NCBI RefSeq assembly: GCF_005930355.1
Contig: NZ_VDBO01000007.1
Span: forward strand, 124,001 to 188,000
Direction: 5' to 3'
DNA from: Paenibacillus sinopodophylli
GTDB taxonomy: Bacteria; Bacillota; Bacilli; Paenibacillales; Paenibacillaceae
Length of the DNA: 64,000 bases
Under the pieces are notes generated by a model that saw only the letters and a list, made by a program, of their open reading frames with translations, was not told the origin of the DNA and ran no database searches. This document shows positions 6,472 through 14,625 of the stretch, in pieces. A program made the position numbers and the translations under genes. Positions within the stretch are counted from its first letter, which is position 1, and every line of letters begins with the position of its first letter.

Positions 6472-8184
6472 ATGAAAAAATATAAAAATTTGATTGCCAA
6501 AGAAATATCATCCTTATTAGAGAATGTTACAGAGCAGCAAATTGCAGCGTTAATCGAATATCCGCCTAATTCCGAGATGGGGGACTTGTCATTTCCGTGC
6601 TTTAAGCTAAGTAAAACGCTTCGTAAAGCCCCTCAAGTGATTGCTGATGAATTGAAATGGTCTCTCCAATTGGATGCCATCGAACGAATGGAGTCGGCAG
6701 CTGGATATCTGAATTTTTTCATAGATAAGGTTCGTTTTGCTGATTATGTGATTAAAAGCATCCTGACTCTAGGTGATCAATACGGGTCTCAGAATGTCGG
6801 AAACGATAAGACCGTTGTTATTGATTATTCTTCACCGAACATAGCGAAACCCTTTCACGTAGCCCATCTGAGATCCACAGTCATTGGCAATGCGTTATAT
6901 CGTATTTATTCATTTCTAGGCTATACATGTATTGGAATCAATCATCTTGGTGATTGGGGTACACAGTTCGGCAAATTAATCGTCGCTTACCACTTGTGGG
7001 GCAACTCGGATGAGATAGAAAAAGGCGGGATTGATGAACTACTTCGTCTATATGTTAAATTTCACGATGAAGCAGAGCATAATCCGGTGCTTGAAGATCA
7101 AGCACGTGCATGGTTCGTTAAATTAGAACAAGACGATAAAGAGGCACTACGCTTATGGCGCTGGTTCGTTGATATTAGCATAAAGGAATTTAAACGTATC
7201 TATCAGTTGCTTGGCGTTCACTTTGATTCCTACACCGGAGAAAGCTTCTATAACGATAAAATGGAGGCAGCTATCGGACAATTAAGGGATAAAGGTTTGC
7301 TAGAAGAAGACCAAGGTGCCTCGCTGGTAAGGTTAGATGCTTATGAAATGCCGCCTGCCTTAATCCTTAAAAAGGATGGCAGTTCTTTGTATCATACTCG
7401 TGATATAACCGCTGCACTTTATAGAAAAGATGCCTATGACTTTGAGAAGGCCATTTATGTGACCGATTACGCGCAAAATCTTCATTTTCAACAGTGGTTT
7501 AAGGTTGTCGAGCTGTTGGGTTATGAATGGTCAAATGATCTTGTCCATGTTGCCTTCGGTCGAGTAAGTCTGGAAGGTACGAGTCTATCTACACGTAAAG
7601 GCAATATTATTAAACTGGAAGATGTATTACAGCAATCTATTGCTAAGACAAAAGCCATCATGGAGGCTAGAAATGCAAACATCGAAAATATGGACGAAAT
7701 CGCAAGGCAGGTCGGCGTTGGAGCTGTCATTTTTAACGATCTGAGTTCAAGTCGTATCAAGGATATCGTCTTCTCTTGGAAAGAAGTACTTAACTTTGAA
7801 GGAGAAACAGGACCTTATCTACAATACACACATGCACGCGCATCAAGCATTCTGACAAAAGCAATGAGTCAATTTGGGATGTCGATTAATGATTCGCTAG
7901 TTGAGCCTGCCCACCTTATTAATGACTCGTCCATACATTTGTTAAAAGAACTGTCTATGTTCGGTGAGCGTATCGAATGGGCCATGCAGAAGTCGGAACC
8001 CTCTATCATTAGCAGATATCTTATTGATCTTGCGCAAGCATTTAATCGTTTTTATCATGAATGTCCGATCCTCGTGGAAAACGCGTCTGTACGAGAGGCA
8101 CGTCTTGCTTTAGTCAAATGCGTTAAGACCACATTGGTCAACGGATTACGTTTGATTGGTTTGGAAGCGCCAGAGAAAATATAA
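6472..8184 (+). CDS. argS: Arginyl-tRNA synthetase
   Basis: A 570-residue class I synthetase that charges tRNA-Arg. The start is MKKYKNLIAKEI at 6472, preceded by AAAGGAG; the longer open frame runs back into the T-box terminator and is rejected. Seen: N-terminal Add-1 domain (residues 1-105), the HIGH-like FHVAHLRST motif near 130, GDWGTQFGKL, and a KMSKS-equivalent LSTRKGN as usual for ArgRS. The anticodon-binding DALR domain follows from about 450 (GPYLQYTHAR...). The gene is T-box controlled and divergent from the variant hisS. Base composition is more AT-rich than neighbouring stress genes. It may be an extra copy besides a housekeeping argS; only the rest of the genome can tell. Confidence 0.92.
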   Translation: MKKYKNLIAKEISSLLENVTEQQIAALIEYPPNSEMGDLSFPCFKLSKTLRKAPQVIADELKWSLQLDAIERMESAAGYLNFFIDKVRFADYVIKSILTLGDQYGSQNVGNDKTVVIDYSSPNIAKPFHVAHLRSTVIGNALYRIYSFLGYTCIGINHLGDWGTQFGKLIVAYHLWGNSDEIEKGGIDELLRLYVKFHDEAEHNPVLEDQARAWFVKLEQDDKEALRLWRWFVDISIKEFKRIYQLLGVHFDSYTGESFYNDKMEAAIGQLRDKGLLEEDQGASLVRLDAYEMPPALILKKDGSSLYHTRDITAALYRKDAYDFEKAIYVTDYAQNLHFQQWFKVVELLGYEWSNDLVHVAFGRVSLEGTSLSTRKGNIIKLEDVLQQSIAKTKAIMEARNANIENMDEIARQVGVGAVIFNDLSSSRIKDIVFSWKEVLNFEGETGPYLQYTHARASSILTKAMSQFGMSINDSLVEPAHLINDSSIHLLKELSMFGERIEWAMQKSEPSIISRYLIDLAQAFNRFYHECPILVENASVREARLALVKCVKTTLVNGLRLIGLEAPEKI

Positions 8185-8307
8185 ATGATTGGTTGAACTG
8201 GTCCCTAAGCCGAGTTGGTCTAGCTTGGTTATTCCCAAATCTAGATTCCTATATTTTAGGGTGCGTGCTAAGATGGTTGTAAAAATAACGAAGAAGTAGG
8301 AGATTAC

Positions 8308-8766
8308 ATGAGGCCCATTCGAAATTCTGCTAAAGCAGTAATCATTCAAAATGAAAAAATTTTATTAACAAAAAATCAGGATGACTTGGGCTTCTTTTAT
8401 TTGTTCCCTGGAGGTGGGCAAGACCACGGTGAAGAACTAAAAGATGCTGTTAAGAGAGAGTGTTTAGAAGAGCTTGGAGAAGAAGTTAAAGTAAGTGAAC
8501 TGGTCTACGTACGCGAGTACATTGGTAAAAACCATGAGTTCGCACAGTGGGATTCAGATTTGCACCAAGTCGAATTTTACTTTAACTGCTCATTAACGTC
8601 AGAAGAGCCTACATTCTTGAAAGCTACGAATCCTGATAAGGACCAGGTCGGCGTTGAATGGATTGAAATTAAGAAGCTTGAAGAAATAAGGCTATACCCA
8701 AAAACACTTAATAAAATGATTAATCAATCTGATATTAACATTCATTATCTAGGTGATGTAAGTTAA
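8308..8766 (+). CDS. Nudix hydrolase
   Basis: A 152-residue cytosolic pyrophosphohydrolase. The Nudix box reads GGGQDHGEELKDAVKRECLEELGE (positions 40-63), which matches GX5EX7REUXEEXGU except that the U position before the EE pair is Leu-compatible and the R is followed by ECLEE. A C-terminal WIEIKKLEEIRLYP segment is typical of the family. The ATG follows TAGGAG. The substrate cannot be deduced. It is the first of three small, AT-rich, same-strand genes separated by repeat modules between 8.3 and 10.6 kb. Confidence 0.85.
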   Translation: MRPIRNSAKAVIIQNEKILLTKNQDDLGFFYLFPGGGQDHGEELKDAVKRECLEELGEEVKVSELVYVREYIGKNHEFAQWDSDLHQVEFYFNCSLTSEEPTFLKATNPDKDQVGVEWIEIKKLEEIRLYPKTLNKMINQSDINIHYLGDVS

Positions 8767-8783
8767 CGATTTAACACACGGGC

Positions 8784-8847
8784 ACTATAGCTTAACAATC
8801 ATTAGATCAAGGCTGCCGGAATGAACCGGCAGCCTCTTTGAGCTAAC
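8784..8847 (+). repeat. Intergenic repeat module A, copy 1
   Basis: It starts ACTATAGCTTAACAA and ends GAGCTAAC. About three quarters of positions match the module at 10020-10080 by eye. An internal GGCTGCCGG/CCGGCAGCC stem makes it foldable and could act as the Nudix gene terminator. Confidence 0.6.
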
Positions 8848-8864
8848 TGGCAGGTTTGTTCAAT

Positions 8865-8905
8865 AACTTCGCGAATACTTAAAAATTGATAATTTTCGCG
8901 AAGTT
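8865..8905. repeat. Perfect 11-bp inverted repeat around palindromic TTCGCGAA
   Basis: AACTTCGCGAA (8865-8875) is repeated inverted as TTCGCGAAGTT (8895-8905) with a 19-base AT-rich spacer. Each arm contains the self-palindrome TTCGCGAA. It could be a protein-binding or recombination site. No gene is evident between 8767 and 9196 apart from these repeats. Confidence 0.6.
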
Positions 8906-9046
8906 TGTAAATACACTGTTAGCCGAAACTTCCTAGGTCAAGATCCTATGGGTAAACCCTAAAAGCCAGAGCATCTAAGGCCAAGTTCGGATATGGGCAT
9001 AAGAAGATCAAGACACATTCGGTGGTAACTCTAAGAAGAGGAAGCA

Positions 9047-9164
9047 TCGGCTAACATCGCAATCACGCTTCGGGCTACGCCCTCGAAGTTGAGAAGCCAG
9101 GTAGTAGATTCAGCCGGACACATCCGACTCCGTCGGACGTCGAGAATTCAAGAACGTTAGCCGA
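9047..9164 (+). repeat. Repeat module B bounded by TCGGCTAAC/GTTAGCCGA inverted ends
   Basis: The 118-bp element has perfect 9-bp terminal inverted repeats and internal dyads (CTTCGGGC..GCCCTCGAAG; CATCCGACTCCGTCGGACG). Its first 30 bases reappear at 9956. An extra GTTAGCCGA lies at 8918-8926. The end layout and length are reminiscent of integron attC sites, but the outer 7-mers do not fit RYYYAAC/GTTRRRY strictly. Confidence 0.6.
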
Positions 9165-9196
9165 AAGAATTTCTTACATGTTTAGGAGGAGTCTAT

Positions 9197-9963
9197 ATGA
9201 TATTAGAAAAAGTTATAAATAGAATTGTAATACAAAGTGAATATAAGGATTTTGTTGATAAATATAAAGATAATATAATTACCGAATTTAAAGGTAAGAT
9301 TCATAGCATTTATATGTGTGGCTCGATTCCAAAAGGAACTGCTAAACCTTTTAAGTCAGATGCAGACTTTACTATTGTATGTGTAAATCCCAAAGATATT
9401 GATTACGAAAGATTGTCAAATATTAAAGACAATCTTTTGGAAGAATATCCAGTAGTAACTAAGATTGATACGATAATTTGCTCGATTGACGATGTATTAA
9501 GTAAACCGAATGAGTGGGGTTTTGGATTAAGATAATTTGTGTTTGCATATATGGCCCTGACATTGGTGAAAGAGTGCCACCGATAATTGCTTCTCCAGAG
9601 TTCATTTTGGACTTAAATACAGAGACCAAGGAGGAAGTAGATCGTATACATAATTTACTTTCTAATGCTAGTGATAACACAATGAAAACTAGATATATTA
9701 AAGGTTATTCTAAGAGATTAATTCGTGCATTATACTCTTTGGTTTTAGAAGATACAGGTGTATGGCAAGATGACATTATTAAGATGAAAAATGCCATATT
9801 AGACTATTGTGAGATTGACTCCGCTTTAGTTGATTATCTGTATGATTGTTACTTGGATAGTCATATACGTGTAGAAGAGTTTCTGGGAATTGCAGATGAA
9901 GTATATAGCTATTTTGAGAAATCCTTAAATACAATGGCTGCTTCCAGAACTTCCTTCGGCTAA
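9197..9963 (+). pseudogene. Nucleotidyltransferase-domain gene split by a frameshift
   Basis: The first frame (9197-9535) carries a nucleotidyltransferase fold: MCGSIPKGTAKPFKSDADFT, with a GS...D-A-D signature in which the two Asp residues would bind metal. It ends in a premature TAA after NEWGFGLR. A second frame continues from 9514 to 9963 with no gap (GFWIKIICVCIYGPDIGE...), an all-alpha region. Adding one T to the TTTT run at 9520-9523 would join them into one protein of about 255 residues. This fits a recent 1-base deletion, a sequencing error, or less likely frameshifting. AGGAGG precedes the ATG. The stop codon TAA lies inside the TTCGGCTAAC repeat, as in gene cassettes. Composition is strongly AT-rich. 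The family resembles aminoglycoside/DNA-polymerase-beta-like transferases; no substrate is assigned. Confidence 0.75.
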
Positions 9964-10080
9964 CACCGCATTCACGCTTCGGGCTATTCGGCCTTCGGTC
10001 CTGTTAAACTAACGTAAGAACTATAGTTTAACAAGCATCAGAATGAGACTACCAAAATGCAACGACGGCCTCGTTGAAAA
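9956..10080 (+). repeat. Composite repeat: left end of module B plus module A
   Basis: Positions 9956-9990 repeat the left end of module B (TCGGCTAACACCGCATTCA then CGCTTCGGGCTA). Positions 10020-10080 repeat module A (ACTATAGTTTAACAAGCATC...). A degenerate third module, ACTAGTTCAACAA, follows the cupin gene near 10560. The mosaic make-up implies recombination between intergenic elements. Confidence 0.55.
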
Positions 10081-10183
10081 GAGAAACGTTAGTGTAATAA
10101 CGCTCATAATGAGCAGGTGCTGCGATGCCTGCTCTTTTTATTGAAGCTCACAGAATAAAATTTCTAATAAAGGGGATTATGCT

Positions 10184-10519
10184 TTGAATTTTAAATTAGT
10201 TGACTTACACAATCATCTAAACGACTTAAAAGAATTAGAAAGCACATCATATTACGAATTTCTGAAGGTACCTTCAATGAGTATAGGGCTCTATAAACTG
10301 GGTAAAGGGGAAACGGATAAACAACAGCCGCATACAGAAGATGAGATATACATAGTAATTGAAGGTAAATCTTCGTTTCAGAATGGGGATATCCTTTCAG
10401 ATGTCAGTAAAGGCGATATCATATTTGTAGAAGCTTACAAAGAACATAAATTTTTTGATATAACGGAAGACCTGACTACCCTGGTCGTTTTTTCACCAGC
10501 AGAACACTCAAATAAATAA
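10184..10519 (+). CDS. Small cupin-domain protein
   Basis: A 111-residue single-domain cupin. The start is TTG at 10184, preceded by AAAGGGGA 7 bases upstream; no ATG fits. A cupin motif 1 is visible as KQQPHTEDEIYIVIEG with His and Glu ligands. Motif 2 is represented by GDIIFVEAYKEHKF with a His. Two or three potential metal ligands are therefore present. The protein has no signal peptide. It is AT-rich and is the third member of the small-gene repeat region. Its function is unknown: cupins range from isomerases to simple sugar- or metal-binding proteins. Confidence 0.8.
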   Translation: MNFKLVDLHNHLNDLKELESTSYYEFLKVPSMSIGLYKLGKGETDKQQPHTEDEIYIVIEGKSSFQNGDILSDVSKGDIIFVEAYKEHKFFDITEDLTTLVVFSPAEHSNK

Positions 10520-10625
10520 GCAGTACAAGCTAACGTGGGTTTGTTGAAATAAGGCGAAACACTAGTTCAACAATACAGCGGCGGCCTATGTCTTAATTTT
10601 CTTCTGACATCGAACCGCCTCAGAG

Positions 10626-11405
10626 CTACTCCTTAGCTGCCTTATTAATCCTCATTCGGTCGTATACGAGTAGAATAACGATTAATAAAACAAGAGAAGC
10701 GTAGCTTTCAGCCATATTCATCAGATGAGAAGAGCCCTCGTCAAAAACAACGACAAACAGCCCGTTGCCAGAGGCAAGCTCCGGAACTCCGAAAAACAGA
10801 CTATGAACAAAGCTAACTCCCGTTCCGATACCTGCACTCATCCAGATCGAGTTTGTACGCAGCAGCACATAGCCGAGCGATAGCCCGAGCACTGCCGAAG
10901 CGAGCGCTTGTGAAGCATTGAATTCGGTCAACCATACGTCGTCCAGTGCATAAATAACGGCAGCTAGCAGCACTAGAAATACACTGTGGATTTTACCCTT
11001 CAGATGTGCGAACACATATCCTCTGACGACTAGCTCGTTCATCAGCGAGACAAAAATTGCAACGGAGAACGCCTTTGCCAAGAAAGCCGCAGCAGCAGGC
11101 ATGGCAAGCATCTCGCCAACTTGAAAAACTCCAAGCTTCGCCATATAAACATACAGCGCACCCGATAGGCAAGCACCAAACAAGATGCCGATCCGCATAT
11201 TTCTTTTCCAGCCATAATGCCCCGTCAATCCAAGCGCCCCCACTCCTCTGAGGCCGGTCAGTTTCGCTACCCAGTGGACCAGCACCATGAACGCGCATAC
11301 GTATAACATGAAGGACAAGGCCCGGTTAACCTCGAACAGCCTTGGTACGAGATTCATATATAGATTAATGATAAGGAAACCCATCAGGCCGAATAACATC
11401 TTCAT
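10626..11405 (-). CDS. CPBP-family membrane protein, degenerate active site
   Basis: A 259-residue polytopic protein with about 7-8 membrane segments. It resembles CPBP (CAAX protease/bacteriocin-processing) intramembrane proteases: a NELVVRGYVFAHL block stands where the EExxxR motif is expected, and a third block SIWMSAGIGTGVSFVHSLFF where the GxxxHxxxN-type motif would be. The first Glu of the pair is Asn, and motif 2 (normally FxxxH) reads IYALDD with no histidine. It may therefore be catalytically inactive or use other residues. A GAGAGGG site precedes the ATG pair at 11405/11399. It is isolated, transcribed toward the cupin region, and no partner is obvious. Confidence 0.7.
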   Translation of the reverse strand: MKMLFGLMGFLIINLYMNLVPRLFEVNRALSFMLYVCAFMVLVHWVAKLTGLRGVGALGLTGHYGWKRNMRIGILFGACLSGALYVYMAKLGVFQVGEMLAMPAAAAFLAKAFSVAIFVSLMNELVVRGYVFAHLKGKIHSVFLVLLAAVIYALDDVWLTEFNASQALASAVLGLSLGYVLLRTNSIWMSAGIGTGVSFVHSLFFGVPELASGNGLFVVVFDEGSSHLMNMAESYASLVLLIVILLVYDRMRINKAAKE

Positions 11406-11604
11406 ATCATAAACCCTCTCTATGGCTATAGTGAGCAGCTAGACTTCCCATTCACACACCCGTGTCCGTGTATCCAATCCGATATTCTGTCCTATTCCAG
11501 CTTATTCTCCAGCTTGTTTACCTATTCCAAAAGGCTAAGATGCCCATTACAAATCGTTCACTTTCCGCAAGACCATTTTTTACACAAATGTTTACATCCT
11601 TCAC

Positions 11605-11620
11605 TTGTAAGCGTTTACAA
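11605..11620. promoter_or_regulatory. Catabolite-responsive element (cre)
   Basis: TTGTAAGCGTTTACAA contains TGTAAGCGTTTACA, which matches the cre consensus TGWAARCGYTWNCA at every position. It lies 110 bases upstream of the secreted GH43 gene, in the otherwise featureless 11406-11729 intergenic region. CcpA repression of the hydrolase in the presence of preferred sugars is the expected outcome. Confidence 0.8.
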
Positions 11621-11729
11621 ATAAAGCTACTTTATTAGTGAGATCCATATGCATGCTGTGCCTTGCCGCAAATAAGTACATTCACCTGTCGGCTGAGGAT
11701 CATCTATCTCTTATGGGAGGGATTTAACA

Positions 11730-13610
11730 ATGCGTACAGCTTCAAAAAGATTACTCTCTATGGTCATCATGTGTTTACTTATCGTTCTAACTTATGCAGG
11801 AATCAGGTCTGAGCAAGCAGTTGCAGCGAGCGTCAGCATTACGAATGGCACAGAATGGCTGGATACAGCGGGTAATCCGATCGACGCTCACAGCGGCAAT
11901 ATTCTAAAGGTCGGCTCCACGTATTACATGTATGGCGAGAAAGCGGTCAATTGGACGTTCGACAGAGTGAATGTGTACACCTCTACCGATTTGAAAAACT
12001 GGACACTCGGCAACAGCATTTTGACCAAAACCTCTGCTCCAGAACTGAATTCTAGCAAAATCGAGCGTCCAAAAGTCATTTACAACGCAGCCACAGGTCA
12101 ATATGTGCTGTGGATGCACTATGAGAACGGCACCGATTATTCGCTCGGCCGTGTAGCTGTAGCGACAAGCAGCACGCCTGACGGCAATTTCACGTACCAA
12201 GGAAGCTTCCGTCCTCTGAACTACGAGTCACGGGATATGACCGTCTTCGTCGATACGGATGGTACCGGCTACTTGGTTACCGCATCGAAGAAAAACGGAG
12301 GCACTAATGATACGATGGCTATCTTTCAGTTGAATAGCAGCTATACGAATGTGCAATCCTTTGTAGGCTGGGTATTCGAGAACGGCTATCGCGAAGCTCC
12401 TGCCGTCGTTAAGAAGAACAACACTTACTATTTATTCACCTCACAAGCATCAGGCTGGTATCCGAATCAAGGCAGTTATGCTACCGCTTCCACCATGACA
12501 GGCTCGTGGTCGGCGCTTTCCCCCTTCGGAGACCCCGCCGCCTACGGCTCTCAAATTCACAGTATCGCAACGATTACTGGCAGCAGCACGACCTCATATA
12601 TGTATATGGGCGACCGCTGGAACCCTCTTAATCTAAGCGACCATCATTATATTTGGCTGCCACTTACGTTAAACGATGCAAGCGCGTCTGCCTCGCTGAA
12701 TTGGTACAGCTCGTGGAGCATTGACGCAGCCACAGGTTCCGTGACACTGCCGTCATTAGTGAACCATGCGCAAGGAAAGACGGCGACAGCCAGTTCAACG
12801 GGCACCAGCTCCTCAGCCGCGAATGCCAATGACGGTAATGCCCAGACCAGTTGGGCCGCTTCGAGCAGCTCTTGGCCAGCATGGTCGCAGGTTGACTTCG
12901 GTGCTCCAAAAACGATTACTGAAGTCGATATCTCCTGGTTCATGTACAAAGGCTCCGAGGCTTATTACAAATACAAAATCGAGGTGAGCAACGACGGCGT
13001 CAACTATTCGGCAATTGACCGAACGGGCAACACCAGCTACGGCTTTACGACCGATGCCGTCCGCTTCACTGCCCGCTACGTACGCATCAACCTCGTGAAT
13101 GCCGTACTCTTCAACAATCCGAACAACTGGTATACGCCAACCGTACATGAAGTCAGGCTGCTCGGACCAGCTAACGCCGACGCAACCGGATACAGCAGGC
13201 TTGAATCGCATAATTTCTCCACACGCTATATCCGGCACTACAATTACATCGCACGTATCGACGAGAACGTCTCTCCCGCCTTGGACTCCCAGTTCCGCAT
13301 CGTGCCCGGACTTGCCAGCTCATCTGGTGTTTCCTTCGAATCAATCAATCTACCCGGCTACTATTTAGCACGCAACGCCAGCAATCAGATTATACTGCAG
13401 CCATACGCAGGCAGCACCATCTTCAAAGCTGACGCAACCTTCAATCAGGTTGCCGGCTGGGCCGACAACACCAAAGTATCCTATGAATCATACAGCCAGC
13501 CCGGCTCCTTCATCCGCCACTATAATTACGTGCTTCAGCTATCCGCCGTCAATGTATCTAGCTCCGCAACACTGAAGAGTGACGCAACCTTCAGGCGCTA
13601 CAATTACTAG
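11730..13610 (+). CDS. Secreted GH43-family glycoside hydrolase with CBM32-like and AbfB/CBM42 domains
   Basis: A 626-residue exported enzyme. A signal peptide (1-32) ends in AVAA. A five-bladed GH43-type domain spans about 35-340, with WLDTAGNPIDAHSGNILKVG and YYMYGE. Those motifs match the exo-beta-1,3-galactanase subgroup (subfamily 24-like), in which the usual catalytic base is replaced. A discoidin/F5-8C carbohydrate-binding domain follows at about 345-478 (ATASSTGTSSSAANANDG, ARYVRINL). A C-terminal AbfB-type beta-trefoil spans 490-626, with repeated SRLESHNFSTRYIRHYNY and SFIRHYNYVLQL sequences; such modules bind arabinofuranose side chains. The architecture suggests arabinogalactan degradation, which is inference. 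GGGAGGG precedes the ATG; a cre site lies upstream and a terminator downstream. Confidence 0.85.
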   Translation: MRTASKRLLSMVIMCLLIVLTYAGIRSEQAVAASVSITNGTEWLDTAGNPIDAHSGNILKVGSTYYMYGEKAVNWTFDRVNVYTSTDLKNWTLGNSILTKTSAPELNSSKIERPKVIYNAATGQYVLWMHYENGTDYSLGRVAVATSSTPDGNFTYQGSFRPLNYESRDMTVFVDTDGTGYLVTASKKNGGTNDTMAIFQLNSSYTNVQSFVGWVFENGYREAPAVVKKNNTYYLFTSQASGWYPNQGSYATASTMTGSWSALSPFGDPAAYGSQIHSIATITGSSTTSYMYMGDRWNPLNLSDHHYIWLPLTLNDASASASLNWYSSWSIDAATGSVTLPSLVNHAQGKTATASSTGTSSSAANANDGNAQTSWAASSSSWPAWSQVDFGAPKTITEVDISWFMYKGSEAYYKYKIEVSNDGVNYSAIDRTGNTSYGFTTDAVRFTARYVRINLVNAVLFNNPNNWYTPTVHEVRLLGPANADATGYSRLESHNFSTRYIRHYNYIARIDENVSPALDSQFRIVPGLASSSGVSFESINLPGYYLARNASNQIILQPYAGSTIFKADATFNQVAGWADNTKVSYESYSQPGSFIRHYNYVLQLSAVNVSSSATLKSDATFRRYNY

Positions 13611-13617
13611 ATATTCC

Positions 13618-13663
13618 AAAACCCCGGAAGCAACGGCTCATGCCGATGCTTCCGGGGTTTTTC
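13618..13663 (+). terminator. Rho-independent terminator
   Basis: AAACCCCGGAAGCA pairs with TGCTTCCGGGGTTT over 14 bp, followed by TT. It closes the GH43 gene. Confidence 0.85.
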
Positions 13664-13760
13664 AACTTCACCCTTCTATAACGTAATAATTTGGACTCAT
13701 TTACATTGCTGCCTAGGTGATTTTGACCCGTTCTATTCGCATTTAATTCCAGCAATATGC

Positions 13761-13826
13761 TATTATACTACTTGAATAAGCGCAAACGGCAGGAGCCGAC
13801 TATCGGCTGCGAGAGCCCGTTTCGCT
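13761..13826 (+). promoter_or_regulatory. Structured 5' leader of the cyclophilin gene
   Basis: A TATTAT -10-like element at 13761 is followed by a nested hairpin at 13779-13826: AGCG/CGCT, AAACGG/CCGTTT and AGCCGA/TCGGCT, with an asymmetric internal loop (AGG versus GCGAGA). About 75 bases then separate it from the cyclophilin ATG. There is no U-run, so it is not a terminator. It matches no riboswitch that I recognise. Confidence 0.4.
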
Positions 13827-13900
13827 AGGAATGATAAGAATATTGCTCAGTCGAGCATCTCAAAACTGTGCAGAATTCGCAAATTTAAGGGGGATATGAA

Positions 13901-14617
13901 ATGTTATTGAAAAACAAACGCTTTGGCATGATGTTGCTTCTTACGCTCGTCCTGCTCGTTGTAGCAGCTGGCTGCGGCGGAACCAAAGGCACGAATAACG
14001 GTACAACCAGGTCAGCTGGTGGCAATGCCGCTACAACGCCGCCCACAGAAGCACCAACAGAAGCTCCTGTCGACGAAGGTCCCGAGCTTCTTGGATCGGA
14101 CAAGCACCCTGTCGTAACGATTGAGCTTAGCAATGACAAGATTATCAAGCTTGAGCTTTACCCAGAGGTTGCTCCAAATTCGGTAAACAACTTCATATCT
14201 CTCATTAATAAAGGCTTCTATGACGGCGTTATCTTCCACCGCGTAATTCCAGGCTTCATGATTCAAGGTGGAGATCCTGAAGGAACGGGCATGGGCGGAC
14301 CTGGCTACAGCATTCCAGGCGAATTCAGCAGCAACGGCTTCGAGAACAAGCTGAAGCATACGCGCGGCGTGCTCTCGATGGCTCGTACGCAGGACCCGGA
14401 TACCGGTGGTTCACAGTTTTTCATCATGGTTGCAGATGCCCCATCACTTGATAATCAGTACGCAGCGTTCGGCAAAGTAACAGAGGGCCTGGATGCGGTT
14501 GACGAGATCGTGAATCAAACGACCGGAGCCAACGATAGACCTGAAACGCCAATCTCTATGAAAAAAGTGACAGTAGACACGCTTGGTATGACATTCGAAG
14601 AACCAACAAAATCGTAA
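13901..14617 (+). CDS. Lipoprotein peptidyl-prolyl cis-trans isomerase (cyclophilin)
   Basis: A 238-residue exported foldase that isomerises X-Pro bonds outside the membrane. A signal peptide ends in a lipobox VVAAGC (Cys25), so it is probably lipid-anchored. A low-complexity TTPPTEAPTEAPVDEG linker follows. The cyclophilin domain (about 65-230) shows YDGVIFHRVIPGFMIQGGDPEGTG with the catalytic Arg/Phe/Gln, MARTQDPDTGGSQFFI and the DNQYAAFGKV block. Bacillus PpiB is cytosolic, so this is the exported Paenibacillus/Clostridia-type paralogue. AAGGGGG precedes the ATG. A structured leader lies upstream and a strong terminator downstream; the gene appears monocistronic. Confidence 0.9.
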   Translation: MLLKNKRFGMMLLLTLVLLVVAAGCGGTKGTNNGTTRSAGGNAATTPPTEAPTEAPVDEGPELLGSDKHPVVTIELSNDKIIKLELYPEVAPNSVNNFISLINKGFYDGVIFHRVIPGFMIQGGDPEGTGMGGPGYSIPGEFSSNGFENKLKHTRGVLSMARTQDPDTGGSQFFIMVADAPSLDNQYAAFGKVTEGLDAVDEIVNQTTGANDRPETPISMKKVTVDTLGMTFEEPTKS

Positions 14618-14625
14618 TAAGCGAT

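Noticed and set aside
8861..8910. loxP- or dif-like recombination site
   Set aside because: The arms contain TAACTTCG, as in loxP, but the rest of the arm and the 19-base spacer do not match any known site; kept only as an inverted repeat.
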